Shown here piece after piece: positions 1 through 6,453 of a stretch of DNA of 7,548 nucleotides. Position 1 is the stretch's first letter. Each line of letters begins with the position of its first letter. Made by a program: the position numbers and the translations under genes. A model generated the notes under the pieces. It made no database searches. It saw only the letters and a list, made by a program, of their open reading frames with translations, and was not told the origin of the DNA. The stretch comes from Anaerolineales bacterium (GTDB taxonomy: Bacteria; Chloroflexota; Anaerolineae; 4572-78; J111): assembly GCA_012032575.1 (NCBI GenBank), contig JAAUSP010000371.1, forward strand, positions 1-7,548, given 5' to 3'.

Positions 1-181
1 GAGAGAGCATCACTCCCGCTTCAAAGGTAAACCTCTCGCCGGTCGGGTCGGCTTTGGCCGGCGTTTCGTGGCCGACCAAGTGGCACAGGTCTATAAAATG
101 CTCCTGGGCGGCAGAGCGCTCTTTGAGGGTCACATTACGCCAACTGGCTACAAATTCCTGGGGGGTTAGTTTAGTCGCCAT
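1..181 (-). CDS. MmeI-like restriction-modification / DNA methyltransferase, N-terminal fragment
   Basis: The minus strand is open from an ATG at 181 to the window edge, giving 60 residues that begin MATKLTPQEFVASWRNVTLK. The pattern (LTPQEF, a W-R-N segment, LKERSAAQEHFIDLC, then LVGHETPAKADPTGERFTFEAG) closely resembles the N-terminal domain of large MmeI-type (type IIL) class I SAM-dependent DNA methyltransferase/restriction proteins, usually around 900 residues or more. In those proteins this domain carries or precedes the nuclease part, and the methyltransferase follows. Only the first domain is visible, so neither activity can be confirmed. After FTFEAGV the expected Gly-rich stretch and the W-A-D-V-W segment are not recognisable in the last few residues before the edge. 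This may be divergence or poor sequence at a contig end. No strong Shine-Dalgarno is seen. A sigma70-like promoter lies at 385-413, with a MITE-like element between it and the start. Family recognition is from memory of the motif pattern. Confidence 0.72.
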   Translation of the reverse strand, partial: MATKLTPQEFVASWRNVTLKERSAAQEHFIDLCHLVGHETPAKADPTGERFTFEAGVMLS

Positions 182-220
182 AGATAATGAAAAGGTCGCA
201 GGGTCGCATGATTGTTCCCT

Positions 221-259
221 GTCTACGCCCTTCGGCGCACCCGAAGGGGTGCCGTCTAC
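221..259. repeat. GC-rich hairpin flanked by 6-bp direct repeats
   Basis: The 6-mer GTCTAC occurs at 221-226 and 254-259. Between them lie two overlapping ways to pair: CCCTTCGG (228-235) with CCGAAGGG (241-248), loop 5, or GCACCC (237-242) with GGGTGC (247-252), loop GAAG. The mutually exclusive foldings and flanking direct repeats resemble a very small palindromic insertion, but the direct repeat is short enough to be chance. It lies in the predicted leader of the restriction-modification gene. Confidence 0.5.
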
Positions 260-276
260 TATTTGAGGGATTTTTG

Positions 277-367
277 GTATCTTCTCAATAATTCGAGTAG
301 GGGCACGGCCTCGCGCCTGCCCCAGGGGGCGACCGCAAGGGTGCGCCCCTGCTTATTGAGAAGATAC
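277..367. mobile_element. MITE-like element, 91 bp, with 15-bp TIRs and 8-bp target-site duplication
   Basis: The ends are perfect 15-bp inverted repeats: GTATCTTCTCAATAA at 277-291 and TTATTGAGAAGATAC at 353-367. Directly outside each end is the same 8-mer, GATTTTTG (269-276 and 368-375), as expected for a target-site duplication. The interior carries two successive GC-rich hairpins of equal length: 300-323 (GGGGCA pairing with TGCCCC, inner GGC/GCC) and 326-349 (GGGGCG pairing with CGCCCC, inner ACC/GGT), each with a single unpaired base in the stem. There is no coding capacity. This is the structure of a non-autonomous miniature inverted-repeat element mobilised in trans. An 8-bp duplication is known for several IS families, but I cannot assign the partner transposase. 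It lies between a promoter candidate (385-413) and the gene starting at 181, so it would be transcribed as part of that leader. Confidence 0.75.
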
Positions 368-384
368 GATTTTTGTTTCCCTCC

Positions 385-413
385 ATTGTATCACGCCTAT
401 GCGCCTATGCCAA
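385..413 (-). promoter_or_regulatory. Sigma70-like promoter, likely for the restriction-modification gene
   Basis: On the minus strand TTGGCA (413-408) is followed after 17 bases by TACAAT (390-385). Each hexamer matches the consensus at five of six positions and the spacing is optimal. Transcription would begin near 378 and read through the MITE-like element into the gene starting at 181, giving a leader of roughly 200 nt. The spacer contains two tandem copies of CGCCTATG in plus-strand reading (394-409). Assignment rests on sequence match only. Confidence 0.45.
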
Positions 414-434
414 CCTAAAAAAATAAAGTTCGAT

Positions 435-464
435 TTGACAACCTGATTGACTGATAGATTTAAT
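435..464 (+). promoter_or_regulatory. Sigma70-like promoter reading toward the palindrome
   Basis: A perfect TTGACA (435-440) is followed after 18 bases by TTTAAT (459-464), five of six matches. The predicted start is near 471, just ahead of the 35-bp palindrome at 477-511, after which transcription would run antisense into the 3' end of the helicase gene. No plus-strand gene follows. The region is AT-rich, so a chance match is possible. Confidence 0.33.
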
Positions 465-476
465 ACCGTCAGGAGC

Positions 477-511
477 TAGACCTCATAGGTTTTCAAAACC
501 TATGAGGTCTA
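477..511. repeat. 35-bp near-perfect palindrome (REP-like intergenic repeat)
   Basis: Two 17-bp arms pair perfectly around a single central C at 494. The left arm, TAGACCTCATAGGTTTT, is at 477-493 and its exact complement is at 495-511. A perfect 17-bp dyad is far beyond chance in this length. The core AGACCTCATAGGTTT resembles a palindromic intergenic repeat that I recall being widespread in environmental bacterial genomes, from memory and unchecked. No flanking duplication is seen. It has no following T-run in either direction, so it is not a canonical intrinsic terminator, though it may stabilise the 3' end of the helicase transcript. Confidence 0.85.
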
Positions 512-599
512 CCCGGAGGTGGGCCAGTTTTGATTTTGTTGGTTATATCGGGTAATATTTACAAAAGTGTAAAAATTCTAATATTATTTGCAATTTCAC

Positions 600-2920
600 C
601 TACGCCCGCAGCAGCGACTCCAGAATCCATACCGCCGCTCGTTTATCCAGCGGCTCGTTGTTATTGCCGCATTTGGGGCTGTAGATGCAACTGGGGCAGC
701 CTTCTTCGCAGGGGCACTCTTTGATGGTGGCCAGGGTGGCTTCCCACAGATCGGTCAGCAGGGCGAAACCCTGCTCGCTGATGCCGACGCCGCCGGGGTA
801 GCCGTCGTAGATAAATATCTGGGGGCGCTCGGTATCGGGGTGCATGGGGGTGGACAGCCCGCCGATGTCCCAGCGGTCGCACATGGCAAAGAGGGGTAAT
901 AAGCCAATGGCCGCGTGCTCGACCGCGTGCAGACCGCCCAGAAAATCCCAGCCCCGCGCACTCAGGTGCTTAAACCACTCGATGGGCACATCCCACCACA
1001 GGGCGCGGGTTTCAAAGGTGTTGGCCGGCATTTCGAGCGGGGTCTCGCCCAAATCGGCCTCGCTGAACTGGCGCACCCGCCGGTAGCCAACCACCTGCTG
1101 CGTCACCCGCACTGCTCCCCAGAAGACCGTACACAGCTTCATCTGCCGGTGTTTGATTGAGCGGACAATATTGACCTCGCTGCGTTCGTGCGGCTGGGTA
1201 TAATAGTCCACCCGAGCGGGGGTCAGCGTGGCCTGCCCTTTGATTAAATCCAGCTCCGTGACCATATAACTGTCGCCCTGGTGCATATAAACCGCCCCCG
1301 GATGCACCCGGCTAAAGGCCGACACCTCGTCCATCTCCTCCAGCCGCTTCATTTTGCGGCTGCTGTCAACCAGCACCACCGGCTTGCTGCCGACGCTGCG
1401 AATGCTGACGTGCTGAGCCGGATAGCGCGTCCGCGATAGTACCACTTGTCGTGCTCCGACTCGTAGGTGACAAGCCCCTGCTCTTCCAGCTTGACCATCG
1501 CCTCGACAAAACCCCGGCCAAACAGGGCCTCATCTGCCGGGGTCAGCGGGTGTTCGTGGGCGGCGCAGGGCAAATGCTGCTCCAAAATATAGACATTGCC
1601 GGGGTCAATCAGGGCGTGTTCGTGGGGACGGCCAAAAAGCTGGTCGGGGTGGCGCATAAAATATTGGTCCAGCGGATTGTCCAGCCCGACCAAAATAGCC
1701 AGCGAACTGCTGTTGCTGCGTCCCGCCCGACCCGCCTGCTGCCACAAACTGGCAACCGTGCCGGGGTAGCCGACCGACACGGTCGCATCGAGGCCGCCCA
1801 CATCCACCCCCAACTCCAGGGCCGAAGTCGCCGTCACGCCGATAAGCTGGCCCTGAAACAACGCCTGTTCGATTTCGCGGCGCTGCTCCGGCAGATAGCC
1901 GGCCCGATAGGACGCGATGCGTTCCTTTAGCTCCGGGTCGGTGCGGTCGAGGGCTTGCCGGGTATAGCTCAGGATCAACTCGGCCACCACCCGCGCTTTG
2001 GTAAAGGTAATATTGCGGATTTCCTGGCGGGTCATCTCGGCAAAAAGGTTGGCCGCTTCGCCGTTGGGACTGCGGCGGGCCGTTTTCTTGGGGTCAATAA
2101 AGGGTGGATTCCACAGGGCAAACTGCTTGGGCGCTTGCGGCGAGCCGTCGTCATCTACCACCAGGGGGCGCTGGCCGGTCAGCCGTTCGATGTGGTCGCC
2201 GGGGTTGGCGATGGTGGCCGAACAGCAGATAAAGTGGGGCTGGTTGCCGTACAGCCGGCACAGGCGGGTCAGCCGCCGCAGCACTGCCGCCACGTGGCTG
2301 CCAAAAACGCCCCGGTAGATGTGGGCTTCGTCCACCACCACAAATTTGAGGTTCTTCAAAAACTGGGCCCACAGATTATGATTGGGCAAAATGCCCACGT
2401 GCAGCATGTCGGGGTTGGTCAGGATGATGTTGGCTTCGCGGCGCAGGCGGGTGCGGCTGCTTGGCGAGGTGTCGCCGTCATAAGAGCCAAAGCGGGGTAT
2501 CCAGGGCGGCAGGCCGTTCCGGGCCGGCATCGCCGCTTTGAGGCGCTGGGTCAGCTCGGTCAGGGCGCGAAGCTGGTCCTGGGCCAGGGCTTTGGTGGGA
2601 AAAAGATAAAACGCTCGCGCGTCGGAATTGAGCAGGGCAGCTTCGAGCACCGGCAGATTGTAGCACAGGGTTTTGCCGCTGGCCGTGCCTGTCGCCACCA
2701 CCACATCATGCCCGGCGCGGATCGCATCAATCGCCTGGGCCTGATGACGGTACAGGCGGGCCGTGCCGCCGGCCTGAATGGCCTCCACCAGCGGGCGCAG
2801 CAGAGGCCGTTCCAGCGACTCGTACCGGACCATGCGGCCTCCCAGCCGTTCCACATGGACAAGCTGGTTTTGATAAAAAGTTTGTTCTTTGAGATGTTTG
2901 AGAAAATCGCTTGGATTCAC
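600..2920 (-). CDS. mrfA: MrfA/YprA-type DEAH-box DNA helicase with DUF1998/MZB zinc-binding domain (frameshifted)
   Basis: A superfamily 2 helicase of the MrfA (YprA)/Hrq1 group; B. subtilis MrfA is an ATP-dependent 3'-5' DNA helicase in mitomycin C lesion repair. Visible motifs are YRHQAQAI (about 57-64), Walker A GTASGKT (78-84), FPTKALAQDQ (107-116), DEAH (197-200), SAT (234-236), TATSALELGVDV (363-374) and QQAGRAGR (394-401). The C-terminal part has the winged-helix/DUF1998 layout (YPAQHVSIRS, HPGAVYMHQG, GLHAVEHAAIGLLP) and ends in a Cys cluster, CPCEEGCPSC...SPKCGN, the metal site of the family. The frame breaks at about 1425-1426 (residue 498). One added base joins WYYRGR to YPAQHVSIRS, for about 773 aa, close to the usual family length. 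The start is GTG at 2920: an in-frame TAA lies three codons upstream and the first internal ATG would remove 29 residues. The stop is TAG at 602-600. It stands alone and is transcribed divergently from the CpaE-like gene. Confidence 0.92.
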
Positions 2921-2969
2921 GCTGCTATTTTACCATGCTCGGCTAAAAAGGCGAAGCAATTTTCCTGCT

Positions 2970-2996
2970 TGTATAAGTTAGCCAGGTCGGGTACAA
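2970..2996 (-). promoter_or_regulatory. Weak promoter candidate for the helicase
   Basis: On the minus strand TTGTAC (2996-2991) and TATACA (2975-2970) resemble -35 and -10 hexamers, but the spacer is 15 bases, shorter than optimal. It is placed about 50 bases ahead of the GTG start at 2920, within the 183-bp divergent region. No obvious ribosome binding site precedes that GTG. Confidence 0.25.
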
Positions 2997-3079
2997 TTAA
3001 GGCGCAGTGACAATCGGAGTAGTAGTAAAGTAATGTAGCTCATTCGCTTGTTTGTGATAAAATATTAAGGCAATTTAGC

Positions 3080-3092
3080 GTATTCTGAATAC
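3080..3092. promoter_or_regulatory. 13-bp palindrome just ahead of the CpaE-like gene, possible operator
   Basis: GTATTC (3080-3085) and GAATAC (3087-3092) form a perfect dyad around a central T. It ends 11 bases before the ATG at 3104 and directly abuts a weak Shine-Dalgarno-like GGGG (3094-3097). Its position would suit a repressor or response-regulator site. No convincing -35/-10 pair was found in 3010-3079; TGTGATAAA (3053-3061) is at best a poor extended -10. Confidence 0.28.
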
Positions 3093-3103
3093 CGGGGTTA
3101 ACT

Positions 3104-4583
3104 ATGTCATCAACCACTGTTCTTTTGATTGTTGCGCTCGTGGCTATTATTTTTTTGGTGCTGGTAGGCGGACTGCTGTGGTATATGCGGCAGCGGTCGG
3201 CCAAAGCCAAAACCGCCAAAAAGAAGCCGCTCAAGAGCCAGGCTGAAAAACGTTCAGCCGCGCCGGACGGTGCGGCTCCTGGCCAGCCCGCTGCCGCGGT
3301 TGCGACGTCCGTATCTGTCCCTGCCGTGACACCCGTGCGTAATAATAATAATAACAACGGCGATGACGAAGAAAAAGTGCGGATTTTGATTGTAGACGAT
3401 AACCCCGACACCCGCGAAAATGTGAGCCGGTTGCTCTACTTTGAAAAAGACCTGGAATTGATCGGCCAGGCAGTTAATGGTCGGCAGGGGCTTGATATGG
3501 CTATCAAACTCAAGCCGCACATTGTTTTGATGGATATTAACATGCCCGATATGGACGGCATCACCGCCACCCGCGAGATGGGGGTCAAAGCGCCGTTCAG
3601 CCAGGTGATTATTATGTCGGTGCAGGCGGAACAACATTACATGCGGCAGGCAATGGCGGCGGGGGCGCGCGATTTTCAGCCCAAGCCGTTTACGGTGGAT
3701 GAACTGGTCAACTGTATCCGCCGGGTTTACAAAATAGGGCTGCCCGTTTATCGCCAGTTGGAAGCCGTTGAGCAGGCCCAGGGGCAGGTAGCGGCTCAAC
3801 CTCAGAGCGAAACGACCCAGGCCGAAGGCGCGCCGGTCATCGCCGTTTACAGCCCCAAAGGCGGTATCGGCACCTCGACGATTGCCGCCAATCTGGCCGT
3901 CGCGTTGCAGCAGCAGCAGGGAGATGTGGTGCTGATGGACGCCGACCTGCAATTTGGCGACATTCTGGTTCATCTCAACACCAAGGCCACCCGCACGATC
4001 AGCGATTTGATCCAAAATGATGAGTTGGATGCCGAGTTGGTGCCCGAAATCACCCTGGCCCACAATTCCGGCTTAAAGTTGCTGCTGGCGCCGCCGCAGC
4101 CCAACTGGCCGACTCTATCACCCCGGCGATGATTTCAGAGGTTATCAAAAGTCTCAAAAAGCATTGCAAAATTGTGGTCATTGACACGTCCAGCCAGTTG
4201 AATGATAAAACCTTAACCGTGCTGGACAGCGCTGATTTTATTCTGGTCGTCGGCACCCCCGAACTACCCTCGATCAAAAGCACCAAACTGTTTCTGGAAT
4301 TGGCCGATCAGTTGGAGTTTGCGGCGCACCGGCTGGGCGTGGTGATTAATCGAGCCACCCTGCCCGGCGGCATTTCTCCCGATAAAATTGAAAAGGCGCT
4401 CAAACTCGCCCAGGCCTATCGCATCCCCTACGATCCCAAATTGCATCTGGCTATCAACAAAGGCACGGCCCTCACCCAGCAAGAGCCGGGGCACCTTCGG
4501 CTCAGGCAATCGCCTACATTGCCCAGGATTTGTGGGAAAAGTTGGGCGAGGGCAGAACCCTTCCGGTCGCAGAAATGGCTTGA
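3104..4583 (+). CDS. Membrane-anchored receiver domain fused to CpaE/TadZ-type ParA-like ATPase (two frameshifts)
   Basis: The protein would be about 493 aa once two single-base losses are repaired. Residues 5-28 form one hydrophobic helix, followed by a basic and Ala/Pro-rich linker with an Asn6 run (80-85). Residues 91-208 are a response-regulator receiver with the acidic pair D98-D99, phospho-acceptor D144 (VLMDINMPDMDG), S172 and K194 (KPF). From about 244 comes a MinD/ParA-type ATPase: PKGGIGTSTIAANLA keeps the signature Lys (K252), but the usual P-loop Lys is Thr (T257), as is common in CpaE/TadZ proteins. MDADLQFGD and VVIDTSSQLND follow. CpaE/TadZ proteins localise Tad/Flp pilus machinery; no pilus gene is visible here, so that role is inferred. 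The frame breaks at about 4102-4103, where one base gives PQPELADSITPAM, and at about 4490-4493, after which PSAQAIAYIAQDLWEKLGEG runs to the TGA at 4581-4583. The ATG follows GGGG by six bases. Confidence 0.85.
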
Positions 4584-4594
4584 TCCGGCCAACA

Positions 4595-4621
4595 AAAAAC
4601 CCCGTGAAACACGGGGTTTTT
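4595..4621. terminator. Bidirectional intrinsic terminator between convergent genes
   Basis: A perfect 12-bp stem, AAAAACCCCGTG (4595-4606) pairing with CACGGGGTTTTT (4610-4621), closes an AAA loop. It has a T-run on either strand. It lies 11 bases after the stop of the CpaE-like gene (4583) and 15 bases after the stop of the kinase (4637) on the other strand, so it can end both transcripts. Confidence 0.92.
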
Positions 4622-4636
4622 GTTGTATCCAGCCGG

Positions 4637-6330
4637 TCAATTGTTCAGACCGGCCAGCATTTGCCTGGCCCGCTCGATCACAAAGACGGGAGCGCGACCA
4701 CTTTGGATAAGAAGCTGAAGCTCGCGTCGCGCCCCGCGCCGGTCGCCTGTTTTGAAGAGATACATCGCCTGGGCCAAATGGGTTTCGGGGTTGAGCGGAT
4801 CGAGGCCCAGGGCTGTATCGAGAACAGGTTTGGCGGCGTCAACCTGGTCCAGAGCCATCAGCGCCAGGGCCTGCCGGGCCAACGCGCCGGCCGAGTCCGG
4901 GGCCAGGCTGACCGCCTGCTCAAAAGCCTTCAAGGCCGCTTCCGCCTGATCCTCAGCCAATTGAGCTTCGCCCAATCTGAGCCAGGCATCCACTTCTTGA
5001 GGATTCTGCGCGGCTGCCTCCTCCAAAACGGACAAACTGCCCGGCCGGTCCCCTTGCTGACGCAGCGTATTGCTCAAGCCAAAATAGGCCGGCAAATAGT
5101 GGGGATCAGCCGCTATGGCCTGACGATACAATTCGATGGCCCGGTCCATCTGCTGTTGGCTGGCTGCCGCGGCCGCCTGTTGAGCTAAATCACCGGCTTG
5201 CGGGTTAGAAACGACCGGCTCGGTTGGTTCGGATGTCGCCGCTGCTGTTGGCTCACTGGTTGGCAGGGGCAGGGGTTGGGGTTCCCCTGTGGCGGCCAGG
5301 GGAATGGAACTGGCTGCCTGAGCTGTTTCTGTTTGTCTGGCTTGCTGCGCCCGCTGCCACAAGCGTGTCCCCCCGACAATGCCCACGAAAACAAGCAGAA
5401 AGAGAGCGACCCCGCCCGCCCAAATCCACCAGGGAACTCTGCCTTTCTGGCTCGCCGCTGCTTGAGCTGATCGGATCGGTTTGGCTGTGGTTGAGTCAGC
5501 CGCAGGGGGGTTGAGGGTCATTTCCAGGGCGGTCAACAGCTCATCGGCGGTGGCAAACCGGTCGTTGGGATTTTTGGCCAGCGCTTTGAGCAGCAGGCGC
5601 TCCACCGCCGAATCAATCGCCGGGTTGATGGTACTGGGCAGCGGCAGCGGGGTGTAGATATGATCGTGAATGGTGGCAAACGGCGTATCGGCGCTGAACG
5701 GAACCCGTCCGGTGAACATTTCAAACAAAACGACGCCCAGCGAGTAAATGTCGGTCCGGCCATCCAGGTTGCTAATGCCTGGGCCTGCTCCGGGCTGATG
5801 TACTGCGGCGTGCCGATCATCATATCCTGCGAGAGGGTACTTTCGCCGGCCTGAACCATGCGGGCCAGACCGAAATCGGTCAGAAAGATATGTCCCTCCA
5901 TTGTGACCATAATATTGCTGGGCTTAATATCCCGATGCAGCACGCCCTGCTGATGAGCGTAACTCAACGCGGCACAGATGGGGCGGAACAGGCGCAAAAT
6001 ATCGGCAGGGGGTATCGGGTCGCCCGACATTTCCGGCTTGAGCGTTTCCCCTTCGACAAAGCGCATGACCAGGTAAGGTTCGCCGTGGTGCTCGTTAAAG
6101 TCGTACACCGGGATGATGTGAGGATGCTCCAGTTTAGCCACAATTCGGGCTTCGCGCTGGAACCGCTCGAAAAATTGCGGGTCGGCTTTGAAGGCCGGAT
6201 GCAGAATTTTGATGGCGACGTAACGATCCAGGGCCGGGTGATAAGCTTTGAACACCGTGGCCATCCCGCCGCTGCCTAGCTGCTCGATGACACGATACGG
6301 GCCGACATTTTCTCCGGGGGTGATTGACAT
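4637..6330 (-). CDS. PknB-type serine/threonine protein kinase with transmembrane helix and TPR domain (frameshifted)
   Basis: A transmembrane Hanks-type kinase of about 564 aa. Kinase residues: LGSGGMATVF nucleotide loop (18-27), catalytic K41 in VAIKIL, the alpha-C Glu near 60, HRDIKPSN (132-139, catalytic D134), TDFG (151-154) and GTPQYISPEQ (173-182). Residues 301-321 (WWIWAGGVALFLLVFVGIVGG, split by position) form the single transmembrane helix. A Pro/Thr/Glu-rich linker follows, then about 380-546 holds tandem TPR-like helices (AIELYRQAIAADPHYLPAYF; ALKAFEQAVSLAPDSAGAL). With the kinase inside, the TPRs would face outward and could act as a sensor or docking surface. The frame breaks at about 5777-5778; one added base joins EQAQA to ISNLDGRTDIYSLGVVLFEM, the normal kinase C-lobe. 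The ATG at 6330 is preferred over a TTG at 6342 because GAGG (6340-6337) sits six bases upstream. It ends at the shared terminator, so it is probably monocistronic. Confidence 0.93.
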
Positions 6331-6336
6331 GGGGGA

Positions 6337-6340
6337 CCTC
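6337..6340 (-). promoter_or_regulatory. Ribosome binding site deciding the kinase start
   Basis: GAGG on the minus strand is followed by six bases (TCCCCC) and the ATG at 6330. It overlaps the upstream in-frame TTG codon at 6342, which therefore cannot be served by it and is rejected as the start. Confidence 0.65.
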
Positions 6341-6378
6341 AATTGTGAATTGCGAATGAGATAACACTGTTCACAATT
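6341..6378. repeat. Inverted repeat spanning the kinase promoter -10 and start region
   Basis: AATTGTGAA (6341-6349) and its exact complement TTCACAATT (6370-6378) are 20 bases apart, with centres about 29 bp or near three helical turns apart. One arm overlaps the -10 box of the kinase promoter and the other lies directly before the ribosome binding site. This placement would suit an operator. Similar AT-rich words are common filler in such intergenic regions, so function is unproven. Confidence 0.4.
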
Positions 6379-6404
6379 ATACGGGGTACAGGTAAAGGAT
6401 TCAA
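6376..6404 (-). promoter_or_regulatory. Near-consensus sigma70 promoter for the kinase
   Basis: On the minus strand TTGAAT (6404-6399) is followed after exactly 17 bases by a perfect TATAAT (6381-6376). Transcription would begin near 6369, giving a leader of about 40 nt with a good ribosome binding site. It lies in the 123-bp gap between the glycoside hydrolase stop (6454) and the kinase start (6330), so the kinase does not depend on read-through from its upstream neighbour. Confidence 0.65.
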
Positions 6405-6453
6405 GCGGAAGTTGTAATAAAAGTGTAAAACATGCGTTAAGGTAGCGTGGTTT

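Larger units (their letters stand above)
182..599. other. Repeat-rich intergenic region without a gene
   Basis: Roughly 420 bases without a convincing coding region on either strand. It separates the restriction-modification fragment from the 3' end of the helicase. It holds, in order, a GC hairpin bounded by a 6-bp direct repeat (221-259), a MITE-like element (277-367), a minus-strand promoter candidate (385-413), a plus-strand promoter candidate (435-464) and a long palindrome (477-511). The stretch 512-599 is AT-rich, with only a weak TTTACA/TGTAAA dyad (558-573) just downstream of the helicase stop. Short open frames here are not supported by start signals or familiar protein sequence. 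Confidence 0.8.

Noticed and set aside
228..511. CRISPR-like array in the repeat-rich intergenic region
   Set aside because: The hairpins and palindromes differ in sequence and spacing; there are no regularly spaced identical direct repeats with spacers.
600..2920. DISARM (DrmA/DrmB) or Druantia (DruE) defence helicase, given DUF1998 and a nearby DNA methyltransferase-like gene
   Set aside because: The repaired protein is about 773 aa with the complete MrfA layout in one chain. DruE is much larger, DISARM separates the helicase and DUF1998 proteins, and no other component of either system is present. The restriction-modification fragment is separated by 418 bp and its own promoter.
1955..3010. 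Long plus-strand open frame of 351 codons opposite the helicase
   Set aside because: It is the complement of a gene with clear helicase motifs, it lacks recognisable protein features, and its Gly/Gln/Val-rich make-up is typical of an antisense shadow in GC-rich DNA.
3254..4063. 269-codon minus-strand open frame opposite the CpaE-like gene
   Set aside because: The plus strand here encodes unmistakable receiver and ParA-type motifs; the reverse frame has none.
4102..4132. Programmed ribosomal frameshift in the CpaE-like gene
   Set aside because: There is no convincing slippery heptamer or following structure, a second break occurs later in the same gene, and three other genes show the same single-base defect.
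564..6430. Shared 12-mer AAAAGTGTAAAA at 564-575 and 6419-6430, each about 25 bases after a minus-strand stop codon
   Set aside because: One or two 12-base matches are expected by chance in a window of this size, more so in AT-rich spacers, and neither copy forms a stable terminator.
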